Source of the DNA: Sneathiella sp.
Lineage (GTDB): Bacteria > Pseudomonadota > Alphaproteobacteria > Sneathiellales > Sneathiellaceae
Assembly: GCF_002694385.1 (NCBI RefSeq)
Contig: NZ_NZMB01000005.1
Coordinates: forward strand, 174,938-238,937
Reading direction: 5' to 3'
DNA length: 64,000 bases
Shown here: positions 43,914 through 53,300 of the stretch, one piece after another
Numbering within the stretch: the stretch's first letter is position 1
Layout: each line of letters begins with the position of its first letter
Program-made: the position numbers and the translations under genes
Notes under the pieces: generated by a model
What the model saw: the letters and a program-made list of their open reading frames with translations, nothing else
What the model was told of the DNA's origin: nothing
Databases searched by the model: none

Positions 43914-44807
43914 ATGACAAAAATTTCCGCAAACGGAATTGAGTTTGAATATGAGACCAGGGGCGATAAAGCCGGCGAACCTCTTGCCCTGATCGGGGGG
44001 ATCGGTGTGCAGCTTACCTCTTGGAATGAGGTATTCGTGGATGCGCTGGCCGATGCCGGGTTTTATGTCATCCTCTTTGATAACCGGGATAGCGGCAAAT
44101 CGACCAAATTTGACGACTGGGGCCCGGCAGACATTCCCGCCGCCTTTGGGCAGGCGCGGGCCAAGGAAAAAATCTCCGCGCCCTATACGCTTGAGGATAT
44201 GGCCGATGATGCGGCGGAGTTGATCCGCGCCCTTGGTTTCAAGGCAGCCCATTTTATCGGCAGTTCCAATGGTGGTGCCATTGCCCAAACGCTCGCCTGG
44301 CGTCGGCCGGAATGTGTCAAATCCCTTGTTTCCATTATGGCAACATCAGCCCGGCGCGGCCTACCACGTCCGGAAGGGGCCGCCGCCAAGTGGTTGACCA
44401 GCCCGCGTAATCCGGCAGGCACCCGCGAAGGAGCGATGGCGGAGGCGGTGGAAACCGCAAAAATCATCGGCAGCCCGGCCTTCCCGGTGTCTGAGGCCAT
44501 CCTGCGGGAGAAAGGAGCGGCCCTTTATGATCGCTCATTCTGTCCAGATGGCAACAGCCGCCATCTGCTGGCGAGCCTCGCCTCGGGGGATGCCCGTGTT
44601 GCGCATCTTGGGGAGATTACGGCGCCGACCCTCGTCATCCACGGTCGGAATGATCCGCTGGTCCCGCTTGGCTGCGGGGAGGATGTGAAGAATTCCATTC
44701 CGGGGGCGGACATACTCGTGATCGATGGCATGGGCCATGATATCCCGAGTGAGGCAGTCCCGGAAATGGTGGCCGCCATTGTCAAAAATGCAAGGCGGGC
44801 AGGGTGA
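43914..44807 (+). CDS. Alpha/beta hydrolase
   Basis: A 297-residue hydrolase with a complete triad: Ser in G-S-S-N-G-G (about residue 119), Asp in H-G-R-N-D-P (about 249), His in G-M-G-H-D-I-P (about 279). The oxyanion region reads G-G-I-G-V-Q-L-T-S-W. An N-terminal F-D-N-R-D-S-G-K-S block matches esterases and aclacinomycin-methylesterase-type members. The stop overlaps the next gene's start region. It probably cleaves an ester or lactone; the substrate is unknown. Confidence 0.9.
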   Translation: MTKISANGIEFEYETRGDKAGEPLALIGGIGVQLTSWNEVFVDALADAGFYVILFDNRDSGKSTKFDDWGPADIPAAFGQARAKEKISAPYTLEDMADDAAELIRALGFKAAHFIGSSNGGAIAQTLAWRRPECVKSLVSIMATSARRGLPRPEGAAAKWLTSPRNPAGTREGAMAEAVETAKIIGSPAFPVSEAILREKGAALYDRSFCPDGNSRHLLASLASGDARVAHLGEITAPTLVIHGRNDPLVPLGCGEDVKNSIPGADILVIDGMGHDIPSEAVPEMVAAIVKNARRAG

Positions 44808-44809
44808 TC

Positions 44810-45484
44810 ATGATGATGCAGGATTATCTCACTCCCGGGCCGATGGTGGATAGCGATAATCCGGATATAGTCGCCTTCACAGAGGCCAACAAAGGCAGCG
44901 GCAAAACGGAAAAGGAAAAGGCGATCCGCCTCTATTTCGCGATCCGGGATGGCGTGCGCTATGATCCATATTCATCGACCCTGGAGCCGGACAGGCTGAA
45001 GGCAAGCCATACGTTGAGCGAGGGGCGCGGTTATTGCGTGGCCAAGGCGGTTCTGCTGGCGGCGGCCTGCCGGGCCGCCGGAATACCGGCCCGTCTCGGA
45101 TTTGCCGATGTCCGTAATCATATGTCGACCGAGAAAATGCGCGAACGCATGCAGACGGATATCTTCTACTGGCATGGCTATACGGATATCTATCTTGAAG
45201 GCAAATGGGTCAAGGCAACGCCGGCTTTCAATGTTGAGCTCTGCGATAAGTTTGGCCTGAAAGCCCTTGATTTTAATGGGGAAGAGGATTCCATTTACCA
45301 CCCATTCGATACATCAGGTAACCGGCATATGGAATATATCCTGTATCGCGGAGAATATGCCGAGCCGCCGGTCGAAGAGATTATGAAAACCTATGTCACT
45401 CACTATCCGCACTGGCGGGACCGGCGTAATTCGGCCACCGGCAATTTCGATGCCGAAGTGGCGGCGGAAACCGCAAAAAGCTGA
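44810..45484 (+). CDS. Transglutaminase-like (cysteine-protease fold) protein
   Basis: A 224-residue protein with the transglutaminase-like core: the nucleophile Cys in S-E-G-R-G-Y-C-V-A-K-A (about residue 76), R-A-A-G-I-P-A-R-L-G, and the His in Y-W-H-G-Y-T-D-I-Y-L (about residue 124). Bacterial members hydrolyse or transfer peptide or amide bonds. No signal peptide is seen. Several consecutive start codons (GTG, then three ATG) follow the hydrolase, and the first ATG is used here. Translation is probably coupled to the hydrolase. Confidence 0.85.
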   Translation: MMMQDYLTPGPMVDSDNPDIVAFTEANKGSGKTEKEKAIRLYFAIRDGVRYDPYSSTLEPDRLKASHTLSEGRGYCVAKAVLLAAACRAAGIPARLGFADVRNHMSTEKMRERMQTDIFYWHGYTDIYLEGKWVKATPAFNVELCDKFGLKALDFNGEEDSIYHPFDTSGNRHMEYILYRGEYAEPPVEEIMKTYVTHYPHWRDRRNSATGNFDAEVAAETAKS

Positions 45485-45490
45485 GCGGCC

Positions 45491-46303
45491 CTAACCGAAC
45501 TGGTAGGCCGAGATGGGTGCCCCCATGGCAATATCCCGGAATGTTTCGCGCCCCTGATCAGTATTCGCCGCCCCGGCCACCACATGCAGCGGGATGAGAT
45601 GCTCCTCCCGTGGATGGGCGAAGCGGGCGCCGGGGGCGGCATCCCAGCCCGCCAGCAAGCGGTTGCGAACCTCCGGATCGGGATGAGTGGCGGCGTCCCG
45701 CAGCCAATCATCGAACAGGCTCATCTCCGGAAGCGGACGGCCGCCGCGCTCACGGGAACTCATCAACATGCGCATATTGTGAAAACTCATGCCACTGCCA
45801 ATGATCAGCACATTTTCATCGCGAAGCGGGGCAAGGGCCTGGCCTGCCGCCAGATGCGCGGCGGGATCGAGATCACTTCGAAGTGAAAGCTGCACAATGG
45901 GGATATTGGCATCCGGATAGGAGAGCAGGAGCGGAATGAACACACCATGATCGAAATCACGGCTGCTGTCTTCTGCGGTGTCGATGCCATTTGATTGCAA
46001 CAGCATCTTTATGCGTGCCGCCAGTTCCGGGGCGCCGGGCGCGGGATATGTCAGTTGGTAAGTATGCGGCGGAAACCCGTAATAATCGAACAGAAGATCG
46101 GGCGCTGGCGTGCTCTGGACGGTTATTCTCTTCTCTTCCCAATGGGCGGAGACGAGGATGATAGCTGCGGGCGTCTTGCCAATATCCTCACGGAGATTAC
46201 GGAGATACGCCGCCATCCGGTCCCATTCATGCGGGGGATCCCAGTCCATGAAGAAGCAGGGACCGCCGCCATGTGGAATATAGACAGTCGGCATTCTTTT
46301 CAT
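45491..46303 (-). CDS. DODA-type extradiol dioxygenase (LigB fold)
   Basis: A 270-residue protein similar to 4,5-DOPA dioxygenases and YgiD. Metal ligands are visible as I-P-H-G-G-G (His11), S-A-H-W-E (about 53), F-D-H-G-V-F-I-P-L (about 115) and S-F-H-N-M (about 173). It opens a catechol ring. Convergent with the transglutaminase-like gene (6 bases between stops) and divergent from the acyl-CoA synthetase. The substrate is unknown. Confidence 0.9.
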   Translation of the reverse strand: MKRMPTVYIPHGGGPCFFMDWDPPHEWDRMAAYLRNLREDIGKTPAAIILVSAHWEEKRITVQSTPAPDLLFDYYGFPPHTYQLTYPAPGAPELAARIKMLLQSNGIDTAEDSSRDFDHGVFIPLLLSYPDANIPIVQLSLRSDLDPAAHLAAGQALAPLRDENVLIIGSGMSFHNMRMLMSSRERGGRPLPEMSLFDDWLRDAATHPDPEVRNRLLAGWDAAPGARFAHPREEHLIPLHVVAGAANTDQGRETFRDIAMGAPISAYQFG

Positions 46304-46453
46304 AATCGATCTCGCGCTTGCGATAACAATGGTTCAGGAGCTATTTTTCTTTAAATAATGCAATGTTGGTAAATGACCATGGGGAAAATGATTTTATGTG
46401 ACAAAAGTGCTGCGCTGACGTAAAACGAGAATAGCAGGATTTTGGAGGAAGCG

Positions 46454-48187
46454 ATGTCATCTGCATCTGAAAAAGACGCGCAAGGGCGTGTTCCGCCGCG
46501 GGTCGCGCCGGTTGGAAATCGTTCCTATGTCGCAGGTGAGACTCACGCAGCGCTTAGGCGGCAGACAATACCGCAAATGCTGAAGGAAACTGTCGCTCAC
46601 TACGGGTCGCAGGATGCGGTGATTTTCCCGTTAAACGGGATTAGACTTACCTATTCGGAGTTTGATCGGCGTGTTGACAGGCTCGCGGCGGGTCTGCTCT
46701 CTCTCGGCCTGGAGAAGGGGGATCGGATCGGGATCTGGTCGCCGAATAATCTGGGCTGGGTGCTGGCACAATATGCAACCGCGCGGATCGGTCTGATTCT
46801 GGTCAATATCAATCCGGCCTACCGCCTGTCGGAGCTGGAGTATGCGCTGAACAAATCGGGATGTCGGGCGCTCATTCTTGCAGACAGCTTCAAGACCTCG
46901 GATTATCTGGCGATGATCCGCAGCCTTGCGCCCGAGCTGGAGACGGCGGAACCGGGAAAACTCAAATCCGCAAAACTGCCGCAGCTTGAAATCGTTATCG
47001 GCATTACGGATAACCCGGGCTCGGGCATTTATCCATTCGCCGAAGTGGAGGCGATGGGCAAGTCAGCGGACCTGGCGAGACTGGATGAAATCACGGCCTC
47101 CCTCTCCCCGGATGATCCGATCAATATCCAGTTTACATCCGGAACCACGGGCGCGCCGAAAGGGGCAACGCTAACCCATTACAACATTGTCAACAACGCC
47201 GCCCACACGGTCGGGCGCATGAACTTTACCGAACAGGATCGTCTCTGCATTCCGGTGCCGCTCTATCATTGTTTTGGTATGGTGATGGGATCGCTCGGCT
47301 GTGTCAGCACCGGATCGGCGATGATTTTTCCGGGAGAGGCTTTCGATCCCGATGACACCCTGAAAGCCGCGGCGCTCGGTCGTTGTACCGGTCTTTACGG
47401 CGTGCCGACCATGTTTGTTGCCATGGTTGATAACCCGTTGCTGAAAGAGCTTGACCTGTCCAGTCTGAGAACGGGGGTTATGGCCGGAGCGCCCTGTCCG
47501 ATCGAGGTGATGCGGAAGGTGATTGATCGCCTTCATATGTCGGAGGTGACGATCTGCTATGGCATGACGGAGACAGCACCTGTTTCCTTCCAGAGCAATG
47601 TGGATGATCCGCTGGAAAAGCGGGTGTCCACGGTCGGGCGCATACATCCGCATGTGGAGGTGCGTATTGTCGATGAGAATGGAGAGGATGTTCCCGTCGG
47701 CGGACAGGGAGAGCTGTGGACGCGCGGCTATTCCGTCATGCGCGGCTATTGGGAGGATGAGGAAAGAACCCGCGACGCGATCACGGAAGACGGCTGGATG
47801 CGCACGGGGGATCTTGCCGTGCTGGATGAGGAAGGTTATTGCCGGATTGTCGGGCGTCTCAAGGATATGATTATTCGCGGCGGAGAGAATATCTATCCGC
47901 GCGAGATCGAGGAATTTCTCTTCACCCATCCGGATATTCAGGAAGTGCAGGTGTTTGGTGTTCCTCATGAAAAATTCGGAGAGGAAGTCTGCAGCTGGAT
48001 TGTCCGCCGGGCAGGTTCCAGTCTTGATGAGGAGGGGGTGAAGGCCTATTGCCGGGACCAGATCGCCCATTACAAGGTCCCGCGTCATATCCGGTTTGTG
48101 GACAGCCTGCCGATGACGGTCACCGGAAAGCCGCAGAAATTCATCATGCGGGATGAAATGATCAAAACTCTGAATAAATCAAATTAA
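46454..48187 (+). CDS. AMP-forming acyl-CoA synthetase
   Basis: A 577-residue fatty-acyl-CoA synthetase of the medium/long-chain type. It has F-T-S-G-T-T-G-A-P-K-G (about residue 218), Y-G-M-T-E-T, R-L-K-D-M-I-I-R-G-G-E-N-I-Y-P, and the C-terminal T-G-K-P-Q-K-F with the adenylation Lys. GGAGGAAGCG precedes the chosen ATG; a TTG four codons earlier is rejected. It stands alone. It activates a free fatty or aromatic acid to the CoA ester. Confidence 0.92.
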   Translation: MSSASEKDAQGRVPPRVAPVGNRSYVAGETHAALRRQTIPQMLKETVAHYGSQDAVIFPLNGIRLTYSEFDRRVDRLAAGLLSLGLEKGDRIGIWSPNNLGWVLAQYATARIGLILVNINPAYRLSELEYALNKSGCRALILADSFKTSDYLAMIRSLAPELETAEPGKLKSAKLPQLEIVIGITDNPGSGIYPFAEVEAMGKSADLARLDEITASLSPDDPINIQFTSGTTGAPKGATLTHYNIVNNAAHTVGRMNFTEQDRLCIPVPLYHCFGMVMGSLGCVSTGSAMIFPGEAFDPDDTLKAAALGRCTGLYGVPTMFVAMVDNPLLKELDLSSLRTGVMAGAPCPIEVMRKVIDRLHMSEVTICYGMTETAPVSFQSNVDDPLEKRVSTVGRIHPHVEVRIVDENGEDVPVGGQGELWTRGYSVMRGYWEDEERTRDAITEDGWMRTGDLAVLDEEGYCRIVGRLKDMIIRGGENIYPREIEEFLFTHPDIQEVQVFGVPHEKFGEEVCSWIVRRAGSSLDEEGVKAYCRDQIAHYKVPRHIRFVDSLPMTVTGKPQKFIMRDEMIKTLNKSN

Positions 48188-48260
48188 CCGGTTAAATAAA
48201 GAAGATGTTTGTTCGCGCATTAGGTTTGCTTTGTAATCTAACAGTTTGATATATAATAAA

Positions 48261-49334
48261 TCATAGTGCCGATATGTGGGTGTCGTAAATCTCTTTGGCG
48301 CGGCCCCAGACACCGCTTTCCATATCCTGAAGGGTGAGAAGCGACGGAAGAAGCTGGGCCGCATAGTCTTCGCTGCTTTCCACCGGCAGCATGGAGGGCA
48401 GATTGTCGATAGCCATGACATCAAGCGGCGGCGGGCCGCCCACCACTCGGATCACCGGATCATCGAAGGAGGTGGCGTGATCATAGAGCGGCACTGGATT
48501 GAACGGACTGCTCGGATCACAGGACACATCGGCGATGACGGACAGGCGGCGCGACGCAGTCAGCGCCGATTTTGGAACAAAAACGGGAACCCCGTCCTGT
48601 GCCAGGATGCAGTTGACAAACAGGCTGTGGGTGAGAATTTCCGGAAACGGTCCACCATGGGCGGTTTCGGCCAGATCCCATCGGGTTACATTGAGCCCTA
48701 ATGATTGCAGGCAATCACAGGCACCGCTGCCCACCCGGCCGAGGGCGCCAATTACAATGGCGTTGGGGAATGCCGCACCAGCCTCACTGGCTTTATCGAG
48801 CCCGGCCTTCAGTTCCTTGACCAATACATCCCGCCCCGGATAGACGCCGACGGACTGCGGCCCCGGCCCGCGCCCTGTCTGCTGCGCGATCCAGACCATC
48901 AGCCCCACGGCGGCCCCGGCAAATCCGGCCCAGTAACCGAAGGCGGCAACGCGCCGCCCGGTCTCATCCGTCAGATACTCAAGATCATAAAGAGCCCCGC
49001 CTCCCGCCTTGAAGCGGCGCAGCAGGGCAGGCCCGTCGGCCTGGCCCTTAAAGGCATGGCCGAACATGATGTGACGATGCGGCAGCGGGCTGTCACTTAT
49101 GGGGAGTTCCTTGAGGCCGAAGATGATGGCGTCGCGAGGCGCATCCGGCCAGCTTCCTTCCGGTGCAATGGTGCAGCCCGTCTCGCGATAGGCGGCAATA
49201 GGCAGCGCACGACAGGACGAGTCTTCCACCGTGACGGTCATGCCTTTGGCCATCAGGGCCTTGACTCCTTCAGGCGTAATGCCGACGCGCTGTTCATGCT
49301 CGCGCTGTTCGGCGCGGACCCAGACATGTGTCAT
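48261..49334 (-). CDS. Saccharopine dehydrogenase (NAD+, L-lysine-forming), LYS1-like
   Basis: A 357-residue protein of the alanine/saccharopine dehydrogenase family. The opening R-A-E-Q-R-E-H-E-Q-R-V-G-I-T-P, the F-G-H-A-F-K-G-Q block, and Y-D-L-E-Y-L followed by G-R-R-V-A-A-F-G-Y-W-A-G-F-A-G-A match yeast LYS1 closely; G-A-L-G-R-V-G-S-G-A is the NAD loop. LYS1 interconverts saccharopine and lysine plus 2-oxoglutarate. No other lysine gene is nearby. It lies convergent to the acyl-CoA synthetase. Confidence 0.88.
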   Translation of the reverse strand: MTHVWVRAEQREHEQRVGITPEGVKALMAKGMTVTVEDSSCRALPIAAYRETGCTIAPEGSWPDAPRDAIIFGLKELPISDSPLPHRHIMFGHAFKGQADGPALLRRFKAGGGALYDLEYLTDETGRRVAAFGYWAGFAGAAVGLMVWIAQQTGRGPGPQSVGVYPGRDVLVKELKAGLDKASEAGAAFPNAIVIGALGRVGSGACDCLQSLGLNVTRWDLAETAHGGPFPEILTHSLFVNCILAQDGVPVFVPKSALTASRRLSVIADVSCDPSSPFNPVPLYDHATSFDDPVIRVVGGPPPLDVMAIDNLPSMLPVESSEDYAAQLLPSLLTLQDMESGVWGRAKEIYDTHISAL

Positions 49335-49435
49335 TTCTTAATCCTTACGGGCAGGCCGTTCCAAAGAGATAAAAGCACCCTTTTTCTAGCGTTATTTTCG
49401 CGCGGTGAAAAGGGCAGGCCGACCACCTGACCGTA

Positions 49436-50380
49436 TCAGGTGGGATTATTCCCTTGGCGGCAGATACGATCCGTGATGACGGCGGCCGAGGTCCGGTTGT
49501 CGACGCCGAGTTTCTGGAAAATCTGTTCCAGGTGCTTGTTGACGGTGCGGGCGCTGATGGACAGGATATCCCCGATATCCCGATTGGTCTTGCCGCGAGA
49601 GAGCCAGATGAGGATTTCCGCCTCCCTTGCGGTGAGGGAGAAGGCCGCCATCAAGTGCTTCTTCGGATCTGCATTCGTGAGCTTTTCGATGGAGAGCAGG
49701 ATTTCCCGATCGGGATGGATGCCAAGCGGACTGATCACATGCTGGTTATCGTTCGTGCCGAGCCGAAAGGGTGCGGCTTCGGACAACGGTGTTTTGACCA
49801 GACCCGCGATCCATTCACATATTTTCACATCGGTGAGATGGCTGTGCGCATCCAGTATGTCCGGATGCTGGTCCAGCAGTTTGCGCGCCTCGGGCGAGGA
49901 CCAGATCAGACTGCCATCCGGTGTGACGGCCATGACCGGCCGCCCGCCCGCATCGAGGGCGTTTCTGGCGCTTTCAATCAGCCGGGCATTGGTCAGATGG
50001 ATGGAAAGGCGGGCAATCAACTCATCAGGATTGACCGGTTTCGTCACATAATCCACACCGCCCACTTCCAGCCCTTTCAGGATATGCTCTGAAGAGCTGA
50101 GGCCGGTCATGAAAATCACGGGGGCGGCAATCATGCCGGGCCCCGATTTGAGGCGGGCGCAGGTTTCAAACCCGTCGAGACCGGGCATGACGGCATCCAT
50201 CAGGATCGCATCCGGTTGCAGCCGTTTGACGAGATCGAGCGCCGTCTGCCCATCGCGCGCGACGAGAACGGTCATGCCGGCTTCCTCGATTGCGGTAGCG
50301 ACCATGGAAAGTGATTCCGGGCTGTCATCGACAACCAGAACGATCTGCCGCCGCGTGTCGAAATCAGACGGCTGCATCAT
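49436..50380 (-). CDS. LuxR-type response regulator partner of the NCS1 hybrid kinase
   Basis: A 314-residue regulator. A receiver domain (about residues 12-130) has the acidic pocket D-D (18-19), the phospho-acceptor Asp62 in L-M-D-A-V-M-P-G and Lys114 in V-T-K-P. A middle segment (about 140-235, P-D-G-S-L-I-W-S-S-P-E-A) looks PAS-like. A LuxR helix-turn-helix closes it (about 247-310: S-L-T-A-R-E-A-E-I-L, N-R-D-I-G-D-I-L, R-T-V-N-K-H-L). Its start overlaps the kinase stop by 17 bases, so the two form one cotranscribed two-component system. Confidence 0.92.
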   Translation of the reverse strand: MMQPSDFDTRRQIVLVVDDSPESLSMVATAIEEAGMTVLVARDGQTALDLVKRLQPDAILMDAVMPGLDGFETCARLKSGPGMIAAPVIFMTGLSSSEHILKGLEVGGVDYVTKPVNPDELIARLSIHLTNARLIESARNALDAGGRPVMAVTPDGSLIWSSPEARKLLDQHPDILDAHSHLTDVKICEWIAGLVKTPLSEAAPFRLGTNDNQHVISPLGIHPDREILLSIEKLTNADPKKHLMAAFSLTAREAEILIWLSRGKTNRDIGDILSISARTVNKHLEQIFQKLGVDNRTSAAVITDRICRQGNNPT

Positions 50381-53300
50381 GCGTTTCCTCCAGTTCCCGG
50401 ATCAGGCCGGGCAGGTCAAATTCCGACAGCCGGTGACGTAGCGGTTTCAGACTTGCTTTGAGGTCCGGTCGTGCCATCTCCAGTGCATCGAGACGGCGAC
50501 GGATTTCACTTGCATTGCCGATCCGTGCGAGAGAGATGATGTCATGACGGTCTGTGTCGGAGAGCGGCGGACCAACCCGTTCCGCCTGTGGTTGCCGGAT
50601 ATCTTTCGTCCAGTCGATTTTCAGCAAATTGCGGACCTGTTCCAGCAGGATTGAAAAGCTGACCGGTTTGGCGATGAAGGCATCATGCAGCGCATCTTCG
50701 GGGCCGCTGCTCTGGTTCCGGCCTTCAAGAGCATGGGCGGAAACCATCACAATCGGTGTCGCGCGATGGACATCACGGCGGAGCTGGGCGGCAAATTCCC
50801 AGCCTGAAATATCCGGCAGATCGATATCCAGAAGGAACAGGTCCGGCTTTGCGATCTGCAGCATTTCATTGGCAACAATGTGATTAGATGCCAGATAGAG
50901 CTTGAAGCCCAGCGGGGCCAGCAGGGTTTCCATCAACTGCAGATGATCCGTTTCGTCATCCAGAATCAGGATGCTTTTGCGCGGACCGGCATAGCCGGTG
51001 ATGCGCGCCTCTGCCATCTCATCGGGGCGGCTTGCCCGATGCAGGGAGGGGAGCATCATGCGTAGGTTGAAGTGACTGCCCTGACCATAGACGCTGTCCA
51101 CCTTGATCTCCCCGCCCATCATTTCAACAAGCAGCTTTGTGATGGTGAGGCCGAGGCCGGTGCCGCGCACGGTTTTCATGCCCGCCCGTTCGAACGGCTG
51201 CCAGATTTTGTCGATCTGTTCCGCCGGAATGCCGACGCCGGTATCGCTGACCTCGAAATGGGCGACTTCATTGCGATAGGAGAGGGTGAGGCGGACTTCG
51301 CCCCGTTCCGTGTAGCGGATGGCGTTGGAGAGCAGGTTCATCAGGATTTGCCGCAAGCGCTTTTCATCCGTGGTGATCCAGGAGGGGAGGGTGGAGGTTG
51401 CCTCATAGATGAATGTGAGGCCCTTTTCCGCCGCCTGCATTTCAAAAATCCCGGCAAGCTGCGCCATGAAAACGGGAAAATCGACGCGGTCGCGATAAAT
51501 TTCAATTCGCCCGGCCTCAATCTTGGAAATATCCAGCAGCCCTTCGATAAGGCCGGAGAGATGTTCAGCCGAACGGCGAATGGTGGCGACGGCTTCCTTG
51601 CGATTGGGCGGGGTGTTCGGATCCTTGTAGAGAATCTGCGCATAACCGAAAATAGCGTTGAGCGGGGTGCGGAGTTCGTGGCTGAGACCGATCATGTAGC
51701 GGCTTTTCGCCTGACTGGCCGCTTCGGCCTTATCGCGGGCATCCTGAAGCTCCGCATCGGTCCGCTGATGGGCGCGAACCTCCCGCATCAGCCGTTGCGA
51801 TTGCAGGTTTGATTCCCGCCACGCGGCCCGCTGACTTTCATGGGCCAGAATGAACAGCCAGACCGATACCCCGACAATGAACAGCAGGCCGGAGAAGATC
51901 AACGTCAGCGTAATTTCAAAATGGTTCGTGCCAGCCTGTTCATAAATGATCCACAGAAGTATGCCGATCAGCCCCGAAATCAGCGATGTCAGGAGGAGAA
52001 ACTGTACCATCCGGCTTTGCAGAATCTGCACCATATGGGCAGGAAGCAGCCATTTCAGGAAATGGCTGGTTTGCGCATCGATACGGGCGAAGGGCTTGCA
52101 GGCATCGCGACAGACGGAATCGAGTGAGCAGCAGAGAGAACAGATAGGCCCTTCATAAAAGGGGCAATCGGCCATGTCTTCGGGATCGAAACGGTATTCG
52201 CAGACACAGCAGGTGCCCAGAGCTTTCGGCATTTCGGGCGCTGTCCGGGCGATGTAATACCGCCCCTTTGTGCCATAGGCGATCAGCGGTGCCGCCAGCA
52301 TGGCGGTAAACAGCGCGATAAAGGAGGAGAGAGACATGGCCGTCTCACCAAACAGTCCGAAGTAGGCAAGGAAGGAGACGATGCAGGCGGCGCCCATAGC
52401 GCCAAGCCCGACGGGATTGATGTCATAAAGATAGGCACGGCGGAACTCGATATGCGGCGGGCTGAGGCCGAGCGGCTTGTTGATGACAAGATCGGAGACA
52501 ATGGCGCCGATCCAGGCAAGGGCGACATGGGAATAAAAGGCGAGAGTGGCCTCGAGCGCGCCGAACACGCCGAGATTCATCAGCATCAGCGCAATTGCCA
52601 CATTGAACACCATCCAGACAACGCGGCCGGGATGACTATGGGTCAAGCGGGAAAAGAAGTTCGACCAGGCGATGGAACCGGCATAGGCGTTAGTGACATT
52701 GATCTTGAGCTGGCTGAGGATCACGAAGGCACCGGTCAGCGACAGCACGAAAACCGGGTTGTCAATCACTTGGCTGAAGGCGGCGAAATACATCTGGTTG
52801 GGGTCGGCCGCCGTCTCGGGCGCAATGCCCGCGCCAATGGCGATGGTCAGCAGAAAAGATCCCAGCAGCATCTTGCCCGCGCCGATAACAGACCAGCCCG
52901 GTCCGGCGCACATCAGGGATGTCCACCATTTGACCCGCTCGCCACTGGTTTTCGGCTCCGGCAGAAAGCGAATGAAATCAACCTGTTCGCCAATTTGCGC
53001 AATGAGGGAAAAGGCAACGCCCGCCGCCGCGCCCAGCATGATCAGGGTCATGCCGCCGGCCTCCTGCGGGCCGATACCTTCAAATGCCTGCCAGTCGGTG
53101 ATGCCATATCCTGCGAAGGCCAGCAGCACAAAAGGCAGGATATGCAGGATAACCCAGAAGGGCTGCGTCCAGGCCTGGAACTTTGAAATCTTGGTAAAGC
53201 CGTGGGTGGCAAGCGGGATCACCACCAGCGCATTCAGCAGATAACCGAGCCAGACGGGAATGCCGAAACAAAGCTCCAGGGCGAAACTCAGAATGGCCGC

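Noticed and set aside
48184-48195. Perfect palindrome TTAACCGGTTAA next to the synthetase stop
   Set aside because: It lies in a convergent gap with no promoter; without a T-run or neighbours to regulate it is probably chance.
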